The notes under the pieces are model-generated. The model was not told the origin of the DNA and made no database searches. It worked only from the letters and a program-made list of their open reading frames with translations. DNA of 64,000 nucleotides from Nocardioides astragali (GTDB taxonomy: Bacteria > Actinomycetota > Actinomycetes > Propionibacteriales > Nocardioidaceae), in the NCBI RefSeq assembly GCF_024436375.1, contig NZ_JAFMZM010000003.1, forward strand, positions 1 to 64,000. The letters are read 5' to 3'. Position 1 is the stretch's first letter. Every line of letters starts with the position of its first letter. Position numbers and translations under genes: made by a program. Below, piece by piece: positions 40,467-49,786 of the stretch.

Positions 40467-41768
40467 TCAGCGCAGCGGGGCCTGCAGCCCGTAGCGCCAC
40501 TCCTCGGAGATCAGCAGGCTGTTGTTGTCCAGCCGCCGCTCGACCGCGTCGACCAGCATCGCGGACGCCTTCTCCGGGTAGACGCGGTCCCACGACAGCT
40601 CTGCGCGGTGCTCGAACACGTGGTGGATGACGCTGACCATGAGGTCCTTGTGGATCGGCGGCGCGAGGAAGTTGCTCCCGGCCAGGAAGGTCTCGGACCG
40701 GTCGGAGCCGAAGCGCAGGGTCACGCACGGCACCTCGAGGACGTTGGACTCCTCCACGATGCTGCCGGAGTCGGTGACGATCACCGCGCACATCGACATC
40801 GCGGCGACAACGTCGAGGTAGCTGTCCCACACGGGCGTCGAGATCAACGCGTCGCCGTACCTCGCCTCGAGGTCCTCGAGCCACTGGCGGCGACCGAAGT
40901 TGTCGATGGCCGCCTCGGTGCCGAGCAGGCGGATGAACAGCACGTGGTGGCCCTGCTCGAGCAGCGACTCCATCGCTTCCATCAGCAGGTTGAACCGGTC
41001 GCGGTTGGTGGTGTTCTCGCGCCGGTGCACGCAGAACCGGAGGAACGAGCCGTCGCCCATCTGCGGGAACTTCTCCAGCACCTGGTTCTTGTCGCTGCCG
41101 GCGATCGCCTGCTCGAGGGCGTCGACGACCGAGTTGCCGACCACGTCGATCGCCGCGGGAGCGAAGCCCTCGTCGATGAGGAACTCCCGGTTGAGCTCGA
41201 CCGGCGCGGCGTGCAGGTCGGAGCCGGCATCGGCGACCCGGGTGTTGAACTGCTCCGGGGACGGTTCCTTGCTGCCCTTGGACCAGCTGTCGCGGTCGAT
41301 CGACTGCTCGCGGAACGACGCCCAGTCGAGGTCGGCCCCCTGCTCGATCCAGCCGCGCAGGACCTCCGGCTTGGGCGAGAGCGTACGCAGCCCGGCCTCC
41401 ACGTGGACGAGCGCCTGCCGCTCACCGAAGGTGGCCAGCGAGCCGGCCATGGCGGTGGTGGTGTCGCCGTGCACGTAGGTGATCGGGAAGCCGCCCCGCT
41501 CCGCGAAGCCGCGCAGGTAGAGCGCGAGCTTGGCCGTGATGCCGGAGACGAGGTCGTTGACCCCGCCGCGCACCTCGAGGTTGACGTCCTCGCGCACGCC
41601 GAACTCGTCCAGCATCGACTGCGACAGGTTGTGGTCGTAGTGCTGGCCGGTGTGGCACAGCACCACGTCGTGCCCGCGGTTCTTGAGCTCGTGGTAGATC
41701 GGGGCCTGCTTGATGATGTCGGGCTTCGTGCCTACGACGACGATGTGCTGGCTGTTCTGGGAGGACAT
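40467..41768 (-). CDS. UDP-N-acetylglucosamine 2-epimerase (non-hydrolysing, WecB-like)
   Basis: This 433-residue GT-B-fold epimerase probably interconverts UDP-GlcNAc and UDP-ManNAc for surface polysaccharide. The N-terminal VVVGTKPDIIKQAPI corresponds to the family's GTRPEIIK motif. Further conserved pieces are TGQHYD, VHGDTTT, HVEAGLRT and the C-terminal ...SGSIVEESNVLEVPCVTLR. The protein is about 60 residues longer than typical WecB, and K replaces the usual R in the first motif. It lies 37 nt downstream of the guanylyltransferase, likely in one operon. It could use another UDP-sugar. Confidence 0.87.
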   Translation of the reverse strand: MSSQNSQHIVVVGTKPDIIKQAPIYHELKNRGHDVVLCHTGQHYDHNLSQSMLDEFGVREDVNLEVRGGVNDLVSGITAKLALYLRGFAERGGFPITYVHGDTTTAMAGSLATFGERQALVHVEAGLRTLSPKPEVLRGWIEQGADLDWASFREQSIDRDSWSKGSKEPSPEQFNTRVADAGSDLHAAPVELNREFLIDEGFAPAAIDVVGNSVVDALEQAIAGSDKNQVLEKFPQMGDGSFLRFCVHRRENTTNRDRFNLLMEAMESLLEQGHHVLFIRLLGTEAAIDNFGRRQWLEDLEARYGDALISTPVWDSYLDVVAAMSMCAVIVTDSGSIVEESNVLEVPCVTLRFGSDRSETFLAGSNFLAPPIHKDLMVSVIHHVFEHRAELSWDRVYPEKASAMLVDAVERRLDNNSLLISEEWRYGLQAPLR

Positions 41769-41805
41769 GTGTTCCTTCGAGTCAGGTGCTGTCTCGACGC
41801 GTGCG

Positions 41806-42873
41806 TCAGAGAAGATCTTCGCGGGTGCTGGCCGCCAGAAGCGAACGGAGGCGCTCCAGCGTCGGAGTGTGGAGCACCTTCTGCTTGTCCAGGACGTAGA
41901 CCGCGTCCTCGTGGGTGACGATGATCAGCCCCTTCGCGCCGAGCGTCACGACGGGGCGACCGTCCATGCTCGCGACCAGGACGTCCTCCGCCTCGAGCTG
42001 CAGCGCCGGGCCGATCGAGGTGACGCGCTGGTCGGCGAGCACGCGTTCGAGCCGCGTCCACGTGCCGACGTCGGTCCAGCCCAGCTGGCGCGGCACGACC
42101 AGGCACTGCATCCCGGCCCACAACAGCGGATAGATCTCGTGACCGCCGATCGCGGCGCCACGGTAGCCCTGCTCGGACGGAGTGCCGCGCGCGAAGCGCT
42201 CGATCGAGTCGAAGATCAGGGGCAGCGCGGTCCGGTAGGCCTCGCACGCCTGCCCGACCCGTACGCCGTAGCAGGCGGTGTTCCAGTAGAGCGATCCTGA
42301 CTCCGCGAGCTCGTCGACCGTCTCCTGGTCGGGCTTCTCGTGGAAGGAGTCGATCACCTCGACGGCACCGTCGCCGCCCTTGGTGTGGATGTAGCCGAGG
42401 CTCGCGTCGTAGCGGGTGGGCTCGGCGCCGAGCACCACCATCGACTCGGGCGTCTCGGCGAGCTGGGCGAGCATGTCGCGCGAGGCCGCATTGAAGGCCT
42501 CCTCCTCGTTGATGAGGTGATCGGAGGGGGCGATCAGCGCAGGCACGTCACCGTAGAGGTGGGCCAGCCTGGCGATGCTCAGGCCGAAGGCGGTCGCCGG
42601 GCCGGCCGGGTCCTCCTCGAGGATCAGGTTCTCGGGCGGCACGGGACCGAGCGTGGCCAGGGCCGCCTCGGCGAAGCGCGCGCGGGTCGAGACGTGGATG
42701 CGCGAGGGATCGACCATCTCGCTGAGCCGCTCGATCGTGCCGGTCAGCAGCGGGCGGTCACGCACGACCGGCTGGAACTGCTTGGGGCGGCGGTCCCGGC
42801 TGATCGGCCAGAGCCGAGATCCCTGACCGCCGGCCAGGATGACGGCAACGGGCTCGTCGGAGGTGTCGGTCAT
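41806..42873 (-). CDS. manC: Mannose-1-phosphate guanylyltransferase
   Basis: This 355-residue nucleotidyltransferase makes GDP-mannose from GTP and mannose-1-phosphate. The pyrophosphorylase signature LAGGQGSRLWPISRDRRPKQFQPV is complete (about residues 12-35). Later motifs FHEKPDQET and YWNTACYGVR bind sugar and nucleotide. It lacks the C-terminal phosphomannose isomerase domain, as in the mono-functional form. GDP-mannose feeds mannosylated lipids and glycans in actinobacteria. It is the promoter-proximal gene of the sugar-nucleotide group. Confidence 0.88.
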   Translation of the reverse strand: MTDTSDEPVAVILAGGQGSRLWPISRDRRPKQFQPVVRDRPLLTGTIERLSEMVDPSRIHVSTRARFAEAALATLGPVPPENLILEEDPAGPATAFGLSIARLAHLYGDVPALIAPSDHLINEEEAFNAASRDMLAQLAETPESMVVLGAEPTRYDASLGYIHTKGGDGAVEVIDSFHEKPDQETVDELAESGSLYWNTACYGVRVGQACEAYRTALPLIFDSIERFARGTPSEQGYRGAAIGGHEIYPLLWAGMQCLVVPRQLGWTDVGTWTRLERVLADQRVTSIGPALQLEAEDVLVASMDGRPVVTLGAKGLIIVTHEDAVYVLDKQKVLHTPTLERLRSLLAASTREDLL

Positions 42874-42958
42874 GCGCTGATTCCATCACGTCGCGACGCG
42901 CCGCCGCGGCAATGGATGAGACATGCCCCCCGAACAGCGCACACGGAGCGGACGTTGG

Positions 42959-44206
42959 TCAGCGGCGCAGCAACGGGCGCAGCATGAAGGCGAGCGCCAG
43001 CAAGGACCCGGCGACCAGTCCGGACCACAGCAGGATCGCCCGCGGGGTGCTGAAGAGGTCGACCCGTTGAGGGGCGGGAGGTGCCTGCGCGTCCGAGCGG
43101 GTCTCCGCCACGGTCGACTCGATCCGGCCCTGGCGACCCGACTTGATCTGGCGCGTCAGTGCGTCGTGCGCCTGCACGACTCCCGCGCCCGTCCACGGGC
43201 TCTCGACCTCACCGTCCGGGCCCTGGGGGGCACCGGCGCCCTCGGTCGTGGCCTGCAACCGGGCGACGAGCTGCTTCGGGTTCTCACGCGGGAAGCGCTC
43301 GCTCAGCAGCGCCAGGATCCCGCTCACCTCGGCCGCGGCCCACGAGGTCGCGACCTCGCCGACGACGCAGACCTGTCCCGTGGCGTTGGCCGAGATCGCC
43401 CCCACGGTGGGAGCCGCGACATCAGTGTCCATGTTGGGTACGACGAACGTGCTGGGGTCCCCGTCGTCCGGTGGGGTCGCGCTCACCGCCACGACGCCCG
43501 GGTAGTCCGCGGGGTAGACGTCGGCGTCGTTGCCCGGCGTGCCCTTGAAGGTGGAGTCGTCGGAGTCGTCGTCCTCCTCGCGGTTGCCCGCGGCGGCGAC
43601 CACCACCAGGGGGAGTTCCACGAGCCGTGCGATCGCTGCCTTGAGCTTCGGGTCGGACGCGGGAACCGCCAGCGAGATGTTGACGACGTCGAAGCGCTCT
43701 TGCGGAAAGGCCTTCATCACCGCCTCGATGCCGGCGACGATGCCTGCCGAGGTCACCGGCTTCTCGCCCTGCGCGGTGTCGGCGCCCTCGGCGTCGAAGA
43801 CCTTCACGCTGAACACCTGCGCGTCCGGTGCCACTCCGTTCGGACCGGCGATGAGCCCGGCGACGATGGTGCCGTGGCCCGAGAGCAAGGTGTTGGGGGC
43901 GCCGCCGGCCACGACGCTGCCGAGGACATCGAGGCCCGGCACGCCCACCACGCCACTGTCGATGACCGCGACCTTCACGCCGCGGCCGGTGGCGACCTCC
44001 TGGGCCTGCTCGACGTGCATGCGGTCGAACGCGGCGTTGTCCTTCTCGTGCGTGTCGGCCAGGGGCTCCGAGCCCGGGATCTCGCCGACCGAGCACGGGG
44101 CGTCGTGGTCGGCTGCCGCTGGTCCCGCCCACACCGGCACGACGGACGCCGCGACCACGCCGGCCGCGAGCGCCGTACGCAGCCGAGAGACGCGCCTCGG
44201 ACTCAC
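42959..44206 (-). CDS. mycP: Type VII secretion mycosin (subtilisin-like protease MycP)
   Basis: This 415-residue membrane-anchored serine protease is a structural and processing component of ESX-type secretion. It has a signal peptide (about residues 1-32), the S8 domain with D83 (AVIDSGV), H111 (SGHGTIVAG), oxyanion N208 and S288 (ATSWAAAEVSG), and a C-terminal transmembrane helix (about 390-410) followed by basic residues. The GTG start overlaps the eccB stop by 4 nt. The triad is intact although the usual GTS before the serine reads ATS. Confidence 0.93.
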   Translation of the reverse strand: MSPRRVSRLRTALAAGVVAASVVPVWAGPAAADHDAPCSVGEIPGSEPLADTHEKDNAAFDRMHVEQAQEVATGRGVKVAVIDSGVVGVPGLDVLGSVVAGGAPNTLLSGHGTIVAGLIAGPNGVAPDAQVFSVKVFDAEGADTAQGEKPVTSAGIVAGIEAVMKAFPQERFDVVNISLAVPASDPKLKAAIARLVELPLVVVAAAGNREEDDDSDDSTFKGTPGNDADVYPADYPGVVAVSATPPDDGDPSTFVVPNMDTDVAAPTVGAISANATGQVCVVGEVATSWAAAEVSGILALLSERFPRENPKQLVARLQATTEGAGAPQGPDGEVESPWTGAGVVQAHDALTRQIKSGRQGRIESTVAETRSDAQAPPAPQRVDLFSTPRAILLWSGLVAGSLLALAFMLRPLLRR

Positions 44207-45630
44207 GAGCCGCTGTCCGCTTCCGCGTCTGCCGGCGGTGCGTCCACCGGCAGCCGGCGCGCGCTGTTGGTCGACAGGGGCACACCCGGGGAGAAGAACT
44301 CGAGCCACGTGCTGGGCACCAGCGGCGGGTCGACGTCGGCGTAGCCGATGTACTCGGGCACCTCCGGGCCGATCAGGTGGTACTTCGCGCCCTTGGTGTC
44401 GATCACGTAGGGCGTGCCGCCATCGGCTGCCGCGTTGGACCCCGACAGGACATACGCCCCGGCGCTGGGCTCGACCTCGACGGCGTGGCGGCCGCGCCTG
44501 ATCGGGTCCGGCTCGACCGGGTCGGCGGCACCGGTCGGGTTGGTGGCCAGGCTGACGGCTGGATCGGCACCGGCCTCCGGGTGGAGGACGCCGCAAAGGC
44601 CGCCGTTGTCCACCGCGGCCGGCAGCTCGACGGGCCACTCCTCGGGGTGCCGGATGTCCTCGAACTCCGCGGCCAGGTCGATGGGCACCGGCTTGGCACC
44701 GGAGCCGACCACGTCGTACACCATGCCGGCGAAGGCCTTGAGTGTCTCGGGACCCTCGTCGCCCAGCAGGTAGTACTTCCCGGACTCGGACAGCAGCAGG
44801 TCGCCGATGCGGTATCGCGAAAGGCCGTTGTCGGCGTCGGCGTAGGGCACGCGCTGTCCCTCGGCAGTGACTCCGAACGCGGACTTCTCCAGGGCCGCAC
44901 CGGGCGGGAACAGGTTGAGCCAGTCCTCGTCGACCTCGATGGCGGAGGCGTCGAAGCCGAGCCGGTTGCCGATGGTCGAGGCGCTCGTCGCGTCGGCGGG
45001 CATCGGGAAGCGGTAGGCACGACCCTGCTGGCTGCCGACCGCCGGCGCGGTGGCGATCAGCCACTCCTCACCCTCGTTGGAGACGAGGAAAGCCGAGTCC
45101 ACGAGGTCGTCGACGGCCGGCGTCTGCTGGATGGCGACCTTGATGCCAGCCCCGTCGGCAGTGCACGCCGTCCAGCCCTCGTCGACCAGCTCGTCGACCG
45201 AGGGGAGGCCCGCCGGTGCACCCTCGATGCCGAGGTCCGGACCGAGCTGCACGGTCCGGATGTACTTGTCGCGCACGGTGTAGGGGGTGAGCTCAGAGCT
45301 CCCGAGGAGCAGCTGGGCCGAGACGTAGTTGGGCACCCGTTGCAGCTGCGGGTTGTCGCCGCCGCGGAGCACGACGTACTGCTCACCGGTGTCCTTGGAG
45401 ATGACGAAGCTGTTGGCATCCAGCCACTGCGCCGGCGGACGGCCGAGCAGGAAGCCCGCGATCGCGGCGCCCGCGAGGAGCAGGACGGACAGGGCGATGC
45501 CGCCGATCAGCACCCGCCCCGGCCGCACGGGCTCGACCTCGCGGCCGCCCGGTGCGCCGGAGACGAAGGCGGTCACCAGGCGGCGTCGGCTGAACGCGTG
45601 GGCCTCGACGAGGTCCTTCTTGGTGGCCAT
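44203..45630 (-). CDS. eccB: Type VII secretion protein EccB
   Basis: This 475-residue core component of the ESX membrane complex begins with the conserved MATKKDLVEAHAFSRRRLVTAF segment and a single transmembrane helix (about residues 40-65). A large extracytoplasmic domain with repeated short motifs (KYYLLGDEGPETLKAF; ANSFVISKDTGEQYVVLRGG) follows. EccB links the inner-membrane pore to the periplasm-equivalent side. It follows eccD by 3 nt and overlaps mycP. Confidence 0.95.
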   Translation of the reverse strand: MATKKDLVEAHAFSRRRLVTAFVSGAPGGREVEPVRPGRVLIGGIALSVLLLAGAAIAGFLLGRPPAQWLDANSFVISKDTGEQYVVLRGGDNPQLQRVPNYVSAQLLLGSSELTPYTVRDKYIRTVQLGPDLGIEGAPAGLPSVDELVDEGWTACTADGAGIKVAIQQTPAVDDLVDSAFLVSNEGEEWLIATAPAVGSQQGRAYRFPMPADATSASTIGNRLGFDASAIEVDEDWLNLFPPGAALEKSAFGVTAEGQRVPYADADNGLSRYRIGDLLLSESGKYYLLGDEGPETLKAFAGMVYDVVGSGAKPVPIDLAAEFEDIRHPEEWPVELPAAVDNGGLCGVLHPEAGADPAVSLATNPTGAADPVEPDPIRRGRHAVEVEPSAGAYVLSGSNAAADGGTPYVIDTKGAKYHLIGPEVPEYIGYADVDPPLVPSTWLEFFSPGVPLSTNSARRLPVDAPPADAEADSGS

Positions 45631-45633
45631 CGA

Positions 45634-47016
45634 TCAGCCCGCCACCGCGGCGACGAAGCCGGCCGCCAGCACCATCAGGGGCAGGAGGGCGAGAAGCGTC
45701 ATCGTCTCGACGATGTCGCCCATCCGGCCGCGGCGCACTGATGCCGAGGCCGGCACGAGGGTCAGCGACAGCAGCAGCGCTCCGACGCCGGCCAGCGCGA
45801 TCGCCGCGCCTGCCCGCCATCCGTCGTGGATCAGCAGCATCGACACCGCCACCGACACCAGCCCGAGGATGCCGGAGGTCAGTCCGGCGAGCACCTCGGC
45901 GCCCGTGCGGTACTGGCGGGTGCGGAACATGACGGCCAGGCAGCACACGCCGGCGAGCACGGTGCCGTAGACGCCGCGCCCCACGGCGAACGGCGCGAAC
46001 AGGACGAGCAGCGTGCCGACTGTCGCCGACACCGCGAGCAGGATCTCGTGTCCCACGCGGGCGTCGTCGGCCACCTCGTCGGGGTCGATCTCGTCGGGGT
46101 CGGCGGTGATGTCGTGCAGCGAGTAGAGCTGGTCGACGCTCGTGCCGGTGACGCCGAGCGCCAGCCACGGGAACACGCTGCCGGCGAGCACGACGAGGGT
46201 CATCAGCACCGTGAAGACGGGGCTGGGCTCGAGCGAGGCGACCCGGATGAGCACCGAGCTCGCGACCAGGACCGCGCCGACGACGATGGCCGGGATGACC
46301 AGCGGGCGACCGTCCTTGAGGCCGACGACGGACACGACGCCGGCGGCGAGGATGCCGAGACCGGCGAAGAGCAGCGGGTCGGTGAAGAAGGCGTCGGCCA
46401 GGGGCCAGCCCCACTCGGGCAGGTCGCCCGGCGCGAGCAGCAGGCCGGCGACGCCGGCGTAGAGCGCGGAGAGCAGGGAGACGGCCACCCCGGCTTCGGG
46501 CTCCTCCTGGGCCCGCGCGAGCACCACACCGCCCACCACCAGCAGGCCGGCGATCACCGCGGCAGCCACACCGCCGAGCAGGCTCTCGCCCTGCAGCAAC
46601 AGCGCCAAGGCGCCGAGACCGAGCAGGATGCTGCCCGCACCCAGTGCCGTACGACGTCCTGCCGCCGGCTCCCACGGCTTGAGCTCGTTCTCGACGACGT
46701 CAGCCATCGCCTCGACCACGTCGTCGTAGACGCGGGGCGCCTTGTCGTCGACACCGGCGGTGACGGTCAGCAGGCCGCCGTCCTCGATCCCCTGCATCGT
46801 GAGTCCGGCATCGTTGGCCAGGATCCTGCCCTCCTGCGTGACCAGGCGGTAGCCGCCGTAGACCGTGGAGGCGTCGAGCAGGCCGACGGAGCGGGCCAGC
46901 TCGGGGACGAGCTCGGCGACCGGGATCGAGCCCGGCAGCACCAGATCGACTCGCCGAGACCCCGAGGCGATGGTCACCCGGACCAGGCCCGAGGCGACCG
47001 AGGACCCCTGACTCAT
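45634..47016 (-). CDS. eccD: Type VII secretion integral membrane protein EccD
   Basis: This 460-residue channel-forming component has an N-terminal ubiquitin-like domain (about residues 10-95, VRVTIASGSRRVDLVLPGSIPVAELVPEL) followed by eleven predicted membrane helices (about 125-458). EccD dimers line the ESX pore. The start ATG (MSQGSS) was chosen because it precedes the ubiquitin-like fold directly. It is coupled to eccB by a 3-nt gap. Confidence 0.93.
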   Translation of the reverse strand: MSQGSSVASGLVRVTIASGSRRVDLVLPGSIPVAELVPELARSVGLLDASTVYGGYRLVTQEGRILANDAGLTMQGIEDGGLLTVTAGVDDKAPRVYDDVVEAMADVVENELKPWEPAAGRRTALGAGSILLGLGALALLLQGESLLGGVAAAVIAGLLVVGGVVLARAQEEPEAGVAVSLLSALYAGVAGLLLAPGDLPEWGWPLADAFFTDPLLFAGLGILAAGVVSVVGLKDGRPLVIPAIVVGAVLVASSVLIRVASLEPSPVFTVLMTLVVLAGSVFPWLALGVTGTSVDQLYSLHDITADPDEIDPDEVADDARVGHEILLAVSATVGTLLVLFAPFAVGRGVYGTVLAGVCCLAVMFRTRQYRTGAEVLAGLTSGILGLVSVAVSMLLIHDGWRAGAAIALAGVGALLLSLTLVPASASVRRGRMGDIVETMTLLALLPLMVLAAGFVAAVAG

Positions 47017-47132
47017 TGGTGTTTCCCCCTGATCGTGCTTCACCTGCACCCGCCCGAGAGGCCGGGGCACTGAACGGGGTGCAGCCTAGGCGAAATCCGG
47101 CGACCTCACCGAGGCGGCATCACCCCATGCCG

Positions 47133-48470
47133 TCACCGCAGGACGTCTGGTGCGGTTCCCTCGCCGTCGAGCCAGCGGTCGTCGGTGGCGAGCAGGTCGT
47201 CGCGCGCGGGGGCGGCCTTGTCCTTGCGGCGACCGCCGCGAGATCCTGCGGCACCCGCGGAGCCGCGGCCGGACTTGGACTGGCCCGATGCCTGCTGGCT
47301 CCCCTTGCCGCCCGCGACGTTGCGCCCGCCGCGACTGCTCCGTCCACTCTGACCCGTCTGACCGGTCTGCCCGGACCGAGCGGACGCACCGCCGCCTGCG
47401 GAGCGACCGGCCGCACCGGCCCGCGTGGCTGCGCCTGCAGCACCGGCACCCGCGGAGCCAGCACCGCCTCGCATCGCCATCCCGGCCGAGGCCCCGGCAG
47501 CACCAGCCGCACCGGCCATCCCCGTCAGGCCCATCGGGGCCGTCACTCCTGAGCCAGGTGAAGCGACGGGTCCAGCGGAGATCGCGCCGGGGGACCCAGG
47601 CGCGTAGGCCACGCCGCTCTGCGACGAGCCGGAGACCGTCGTGGTGGGGGCGTGCAGGTCGTGTACGGGGTGCGCGGTGCCGTCCGGATGCGTCGAGGAC
47701 ATCCCCGGACCGGGGCCCGGGTGCGGGCCTGGGGGCAGTCCGGGTCCCGCTCCGGGTCCGGGCGGCAGGCCGGTTGCCGGCCCGCGTTCGGGACCGGGCT
47801 TCTCCCTCACGGGCGGCCACGGAGGCAACGGCGGCCACCCCGGCGGCGGGGGTTGCTCGGGGGGCGGGCCCGGCCAGCACACCGGGGGATACTCAGGCTG
47901 CGTCTCCGTCGTGGGGCGCTCCTCGCGGGGGATCCCGTGCGCGCTCCGGATCTTGTCCTCGGCGATCGTGAACACGCGGTTGAGCGAGTCCCACGCGGCG
48001 CGCGCCTCGTCCTCGCGCTGCTGCACCTGCTGCGCGTAGCCCGCGGTCGCCCGCTGGTGCGCGTTGGCGGCGTCCCAGTAGGCCGTCTGGTCAGTCGCCG
48101 CGGGGTCCGGGACCGGAGCCGGGCCGGGCGCGACCGGGACGCCTGCCCGGTCCCACGACCGGATGAGCGACTTCACCTGGGTGAGGGCGCCGCCGGCCGC
48201 GTCGAGGGCTTGGGCCGTCCTGCCGAGCATGAGGCGCTGCTCGGCGACGTAGTCGCGCATGTCACGGAAGGCGCCGATGGCGGCGTCGCGGGTCTGGTCA
48301 CCGAGCTGGTCGTGGTCCCGCAGGCCCCTGATGCCGCTCGCGAGCCGGTCGTCGACCGTGTTCAGGTCCCGGATCGAGGCGCGCCACCCGGTCGCCATCT
48401 CGTTGAGGACGTCGGCGTCGCCGACGGTCATCATCGCGCGACGGACCTGGGTCTCGTAGAAGCCGGTCAC
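47133..48470 (-). CDS. WXG100-like helical protein with long Pro/Gly/Ala/Ser-rich tail
   Basis: This 445-residue protein lies in the secretion operon. Residues 1-175 are helical and resemble WXG100-type hairpins (AAIGAFRDMRDYVAEQRL; QVQQREDEARAAWDSLNRVF). Residues 190-445 are low-complexity: first proline-rich (PPPEQPPPPGWPPLPPWPP), then Gly/Ala/Ser-rich with RGG-like basic stretches. No globular domain is visible in the tail. It starts with a GTG 1 nt after the preceding small gene. A secreted substrate or secretion-associated scaffold is likely; the family is not named. Confidence 0.75.
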   Translation of the reverse strand: MTGFYETQVRRAMMTVGDADVLNEMATGWRASIRDLNTVDDRLASGIRGLRDHDQLGDQTRDAAIGAFRDMRDYVAEQRLMLGRTAQALDAAGGALTQVKSLIRSWDRAGVPVAPGPAPVPDPAATDQTAYWDAANAHQRATAGYAQQVQQREDEARAAWDSLNRVFTIAEDKIRSAHGIPREERPTTETQPEYPPVCWPGPPPEQPPPPGWPPLPPWPPVREKPGPERGPATGLPPGPGAGPGLPPGPHPGPGPGMSSTHPDGTAHPVHDLHAPTTTVSGSSQSGVAYAPGSPGAISAGPVASPGSGVTAPMGLTGMAGAAGAAGASAGMAMRGGAGSAGAGAAGAATRAGAAGRSAGGGASARSGQTGQTGQSGRSSRGGRNVAGGKGSQQASGQSKSGRGSAGAAGSRGGRRKDKAAPARDDLLATDDRWLDGEGTAPDVLR

Positions 48471-48471
48471 G

Positions 48472-48876
48472 TCAGTCCTCGTCCAGGGCCAGCTGCGCGA
48501 GCCGGAGGAAGTGGTCGCGGTGCAGCTCGTCGGTGCCCTCGAGCTCGCCGAGGCAGTCGTCGAGGGCACGGGCGAAGCGCCGCACCTTGCGCGCCTGGGC
48601 CTGGCGGTCCTCGACGGTGCGCTGGTGCGCGACGTCGTACACCACGCGCAGGCTCTGGCCGGCGTGGAAGGCGCCGAAGTTGCCCGGGCGGGTCTCGGAT
48701 CCCTCGAGCGTGTCGACGTCTCGGTGGCTGCGCACCTGGACGATGTCCTCGATGCCGAAGCGGTCGTAGGACGGGTCCATGTGGCTGGCCGCGTGGCGCA
48801 GCGACGCCGAGATTCCCCTGATGAGGTCAGCATCGACCCTGATGTTGCTCACGCGTTCCCCCACGTCACGCTCCAT
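48472..48876 (-). CDS. Small helical type VII secretion-associated protein
   Basis: This 134-residue protein has an N-terminal region (NIRVDADLIRGISASLRHAASHM) that resembles ESX substrate/EspC-like and WXG100-like helices. The remainder is charged and helical. The ATG at 48876 is used; a GTG at 48852 (VSNIRVD) is a credible alternative. It lies between esxA and the 445-residue protein, 1 nt from the latter, so the two are probably cotranslated and may bind each other. Confidence 0.68.
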   Translation of the reverse strand: MERDVGERVSNIRVDADLIRGISASLRHAASHMDPSYDRFGIEDIVQVRSHRDVDTLEGSETRPGNFGAFHAGQSLRVVYDVAHQRTVEDRQAQARKVRRFARALDDCLGELEGTDELHRDHFLRLAQLALDED

Positions 48877-48964
48877 GCCGTCCCCCGGCTGCCTCCATTG
48901 TCCTTGCGCGGAGGCGTACGCAGGCCAAAAGTACGCAACCCGGGCCGAGAAAGCCAGAACTGGC

Positions 48965-49002
48965 CCGAGGCCGGACCTCCCCGGAGGGAGGACCGGCCTC
49001 GG
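48965..49002 (-). terminator. Hairpin terminator after the esx pair
   Basis: A 10-bp stem (CCGAGGCCGG/CCGGCCTCGG) is extended by 5 bp after one mismatch and has a 6-nt loop. It lies 18 nt past the esxA stop. It may stop the abundant esx transcript before the downstream secretion genes. Confidence 0.6.
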
Positions 49003-49019
49003 AACGGGCGGTGCTGCGC

Positions 49020-49310
49020 TCAGAAGCGGTTGGCGCCCCGGGCGTCGGCAGCCTTGTACTCGGCGTTGGACGAGTCGACACCCTGGCTGGCCTGCTGGAG
49101 CAGGAGCGTCATCTCGGTCATGGCCTGGTCCCACTTGGCCTTGGCCTGGTCGTACGCCATCTTGGCGTTACCGTTCCAGTCCGACTTGAGGGGGTTGAGC
49201 TCGTTCTCGAGCTGGTCGAGGCGGGCCTCGATGTCCTTGGCAGCCTTCATGACGTCGGCGGCACCGGCGTCGAGGTGGCCGTGCTGAACCTTGATTCCGT
49301 CGAAACTCAT
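49020..49310 (-). CDS. esxA: WXG100 family protein EsxA-like
   Basis: This 96-residue helical hairpin protein is a likely ESX substrate. The turn motif is W-N-G (residues 45-47, SDWNGNAKMAY). The export signal YxxxD is present near the C-terminus (YKAAD, residues 85-89). It should pair with the upstream WXG100 protein and be exported as a heterodimer. Two ATG codons are adjacent; AAGGAG lies 7 nt before the one used here (49310) and 4 nt before 49313. Confidence 0.93.
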   Translation of the reverse strand: MSFDGIKVQHGHLDAGAADVMKAAKDIEARLDQLENELNPLKSDWNGNAKMAYDQAKAKWDQAMTEMTLLLQQASQGVDSSNAEYKAADARGANRF

Positions 49311-49345
49311 CATCGATCTCCTTGAGATTGGAAGGGTGTCGGCGG

Positions 49346-49657
49346 TCAGCCGAGACGGCCCTGGAGGTTGGTGTGGGTGGCGGACTGGCTCTCGTCGGTG
49401 GAGACGTTGTCGCGCTCGGTCTCCTTCATCGACGCAGAGAGCTGGTCGAGGGCCTTGAGGATGGTCTCCTGCTTCTGGTCCCAGGCGATCATGAGGTTGT
49501 TGAACGCGGAGGCACCCTGGCCGCCCCATCCACCCATCATCGTCTGGATGTTGCCGGAGAGGACGCCACACTTGTTCTTGACGTCGCTGCGGGCCTGGTC
49601 GACGAAGTCGGCGCCCTTGGAGAGGGCCTTCTCTGTCTGGCCGTACATCTCGCTCAT
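49346..49657 (-). CDS. esxB: WXG100 family protein EsxB-like
   Basis: This 103-residue protein has the W-G-G turn (residues 44-46, GGWGGQGASAF) between two long helices, followed by a polar C-terminal tail. It is expected to form the heterodimer with the EsxA-like protein encoded 35 nt downstream. A ribosome binding site (AAGGA) precedes the ATG at 49657. The YxxxD signal is absent here, as expected for one partner of the pair. Confidence 0.92.
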   Translation of the reverse strand: MSEMYGQTEKALSKGADFVDQARSDVKNKCGVLSGNIQTMMGGWGGQGASAFNNLMIAWDQKQETILKALDQLSASMKETERDNVSTDESQSATHTNLQGRLG

Positions 49658-49786
49658 GAAAGATCCTTCTCCCTCGGCGGCCGAACCGACCGAGTGTCTT
49701 GTGTGTTGGTGATCCGAGCTTGCTCGGGGAGACGTCCCGGCCCCCCGCGCTGACGTGTCTCTACCCGACGAAATCGGGGCTAAACA

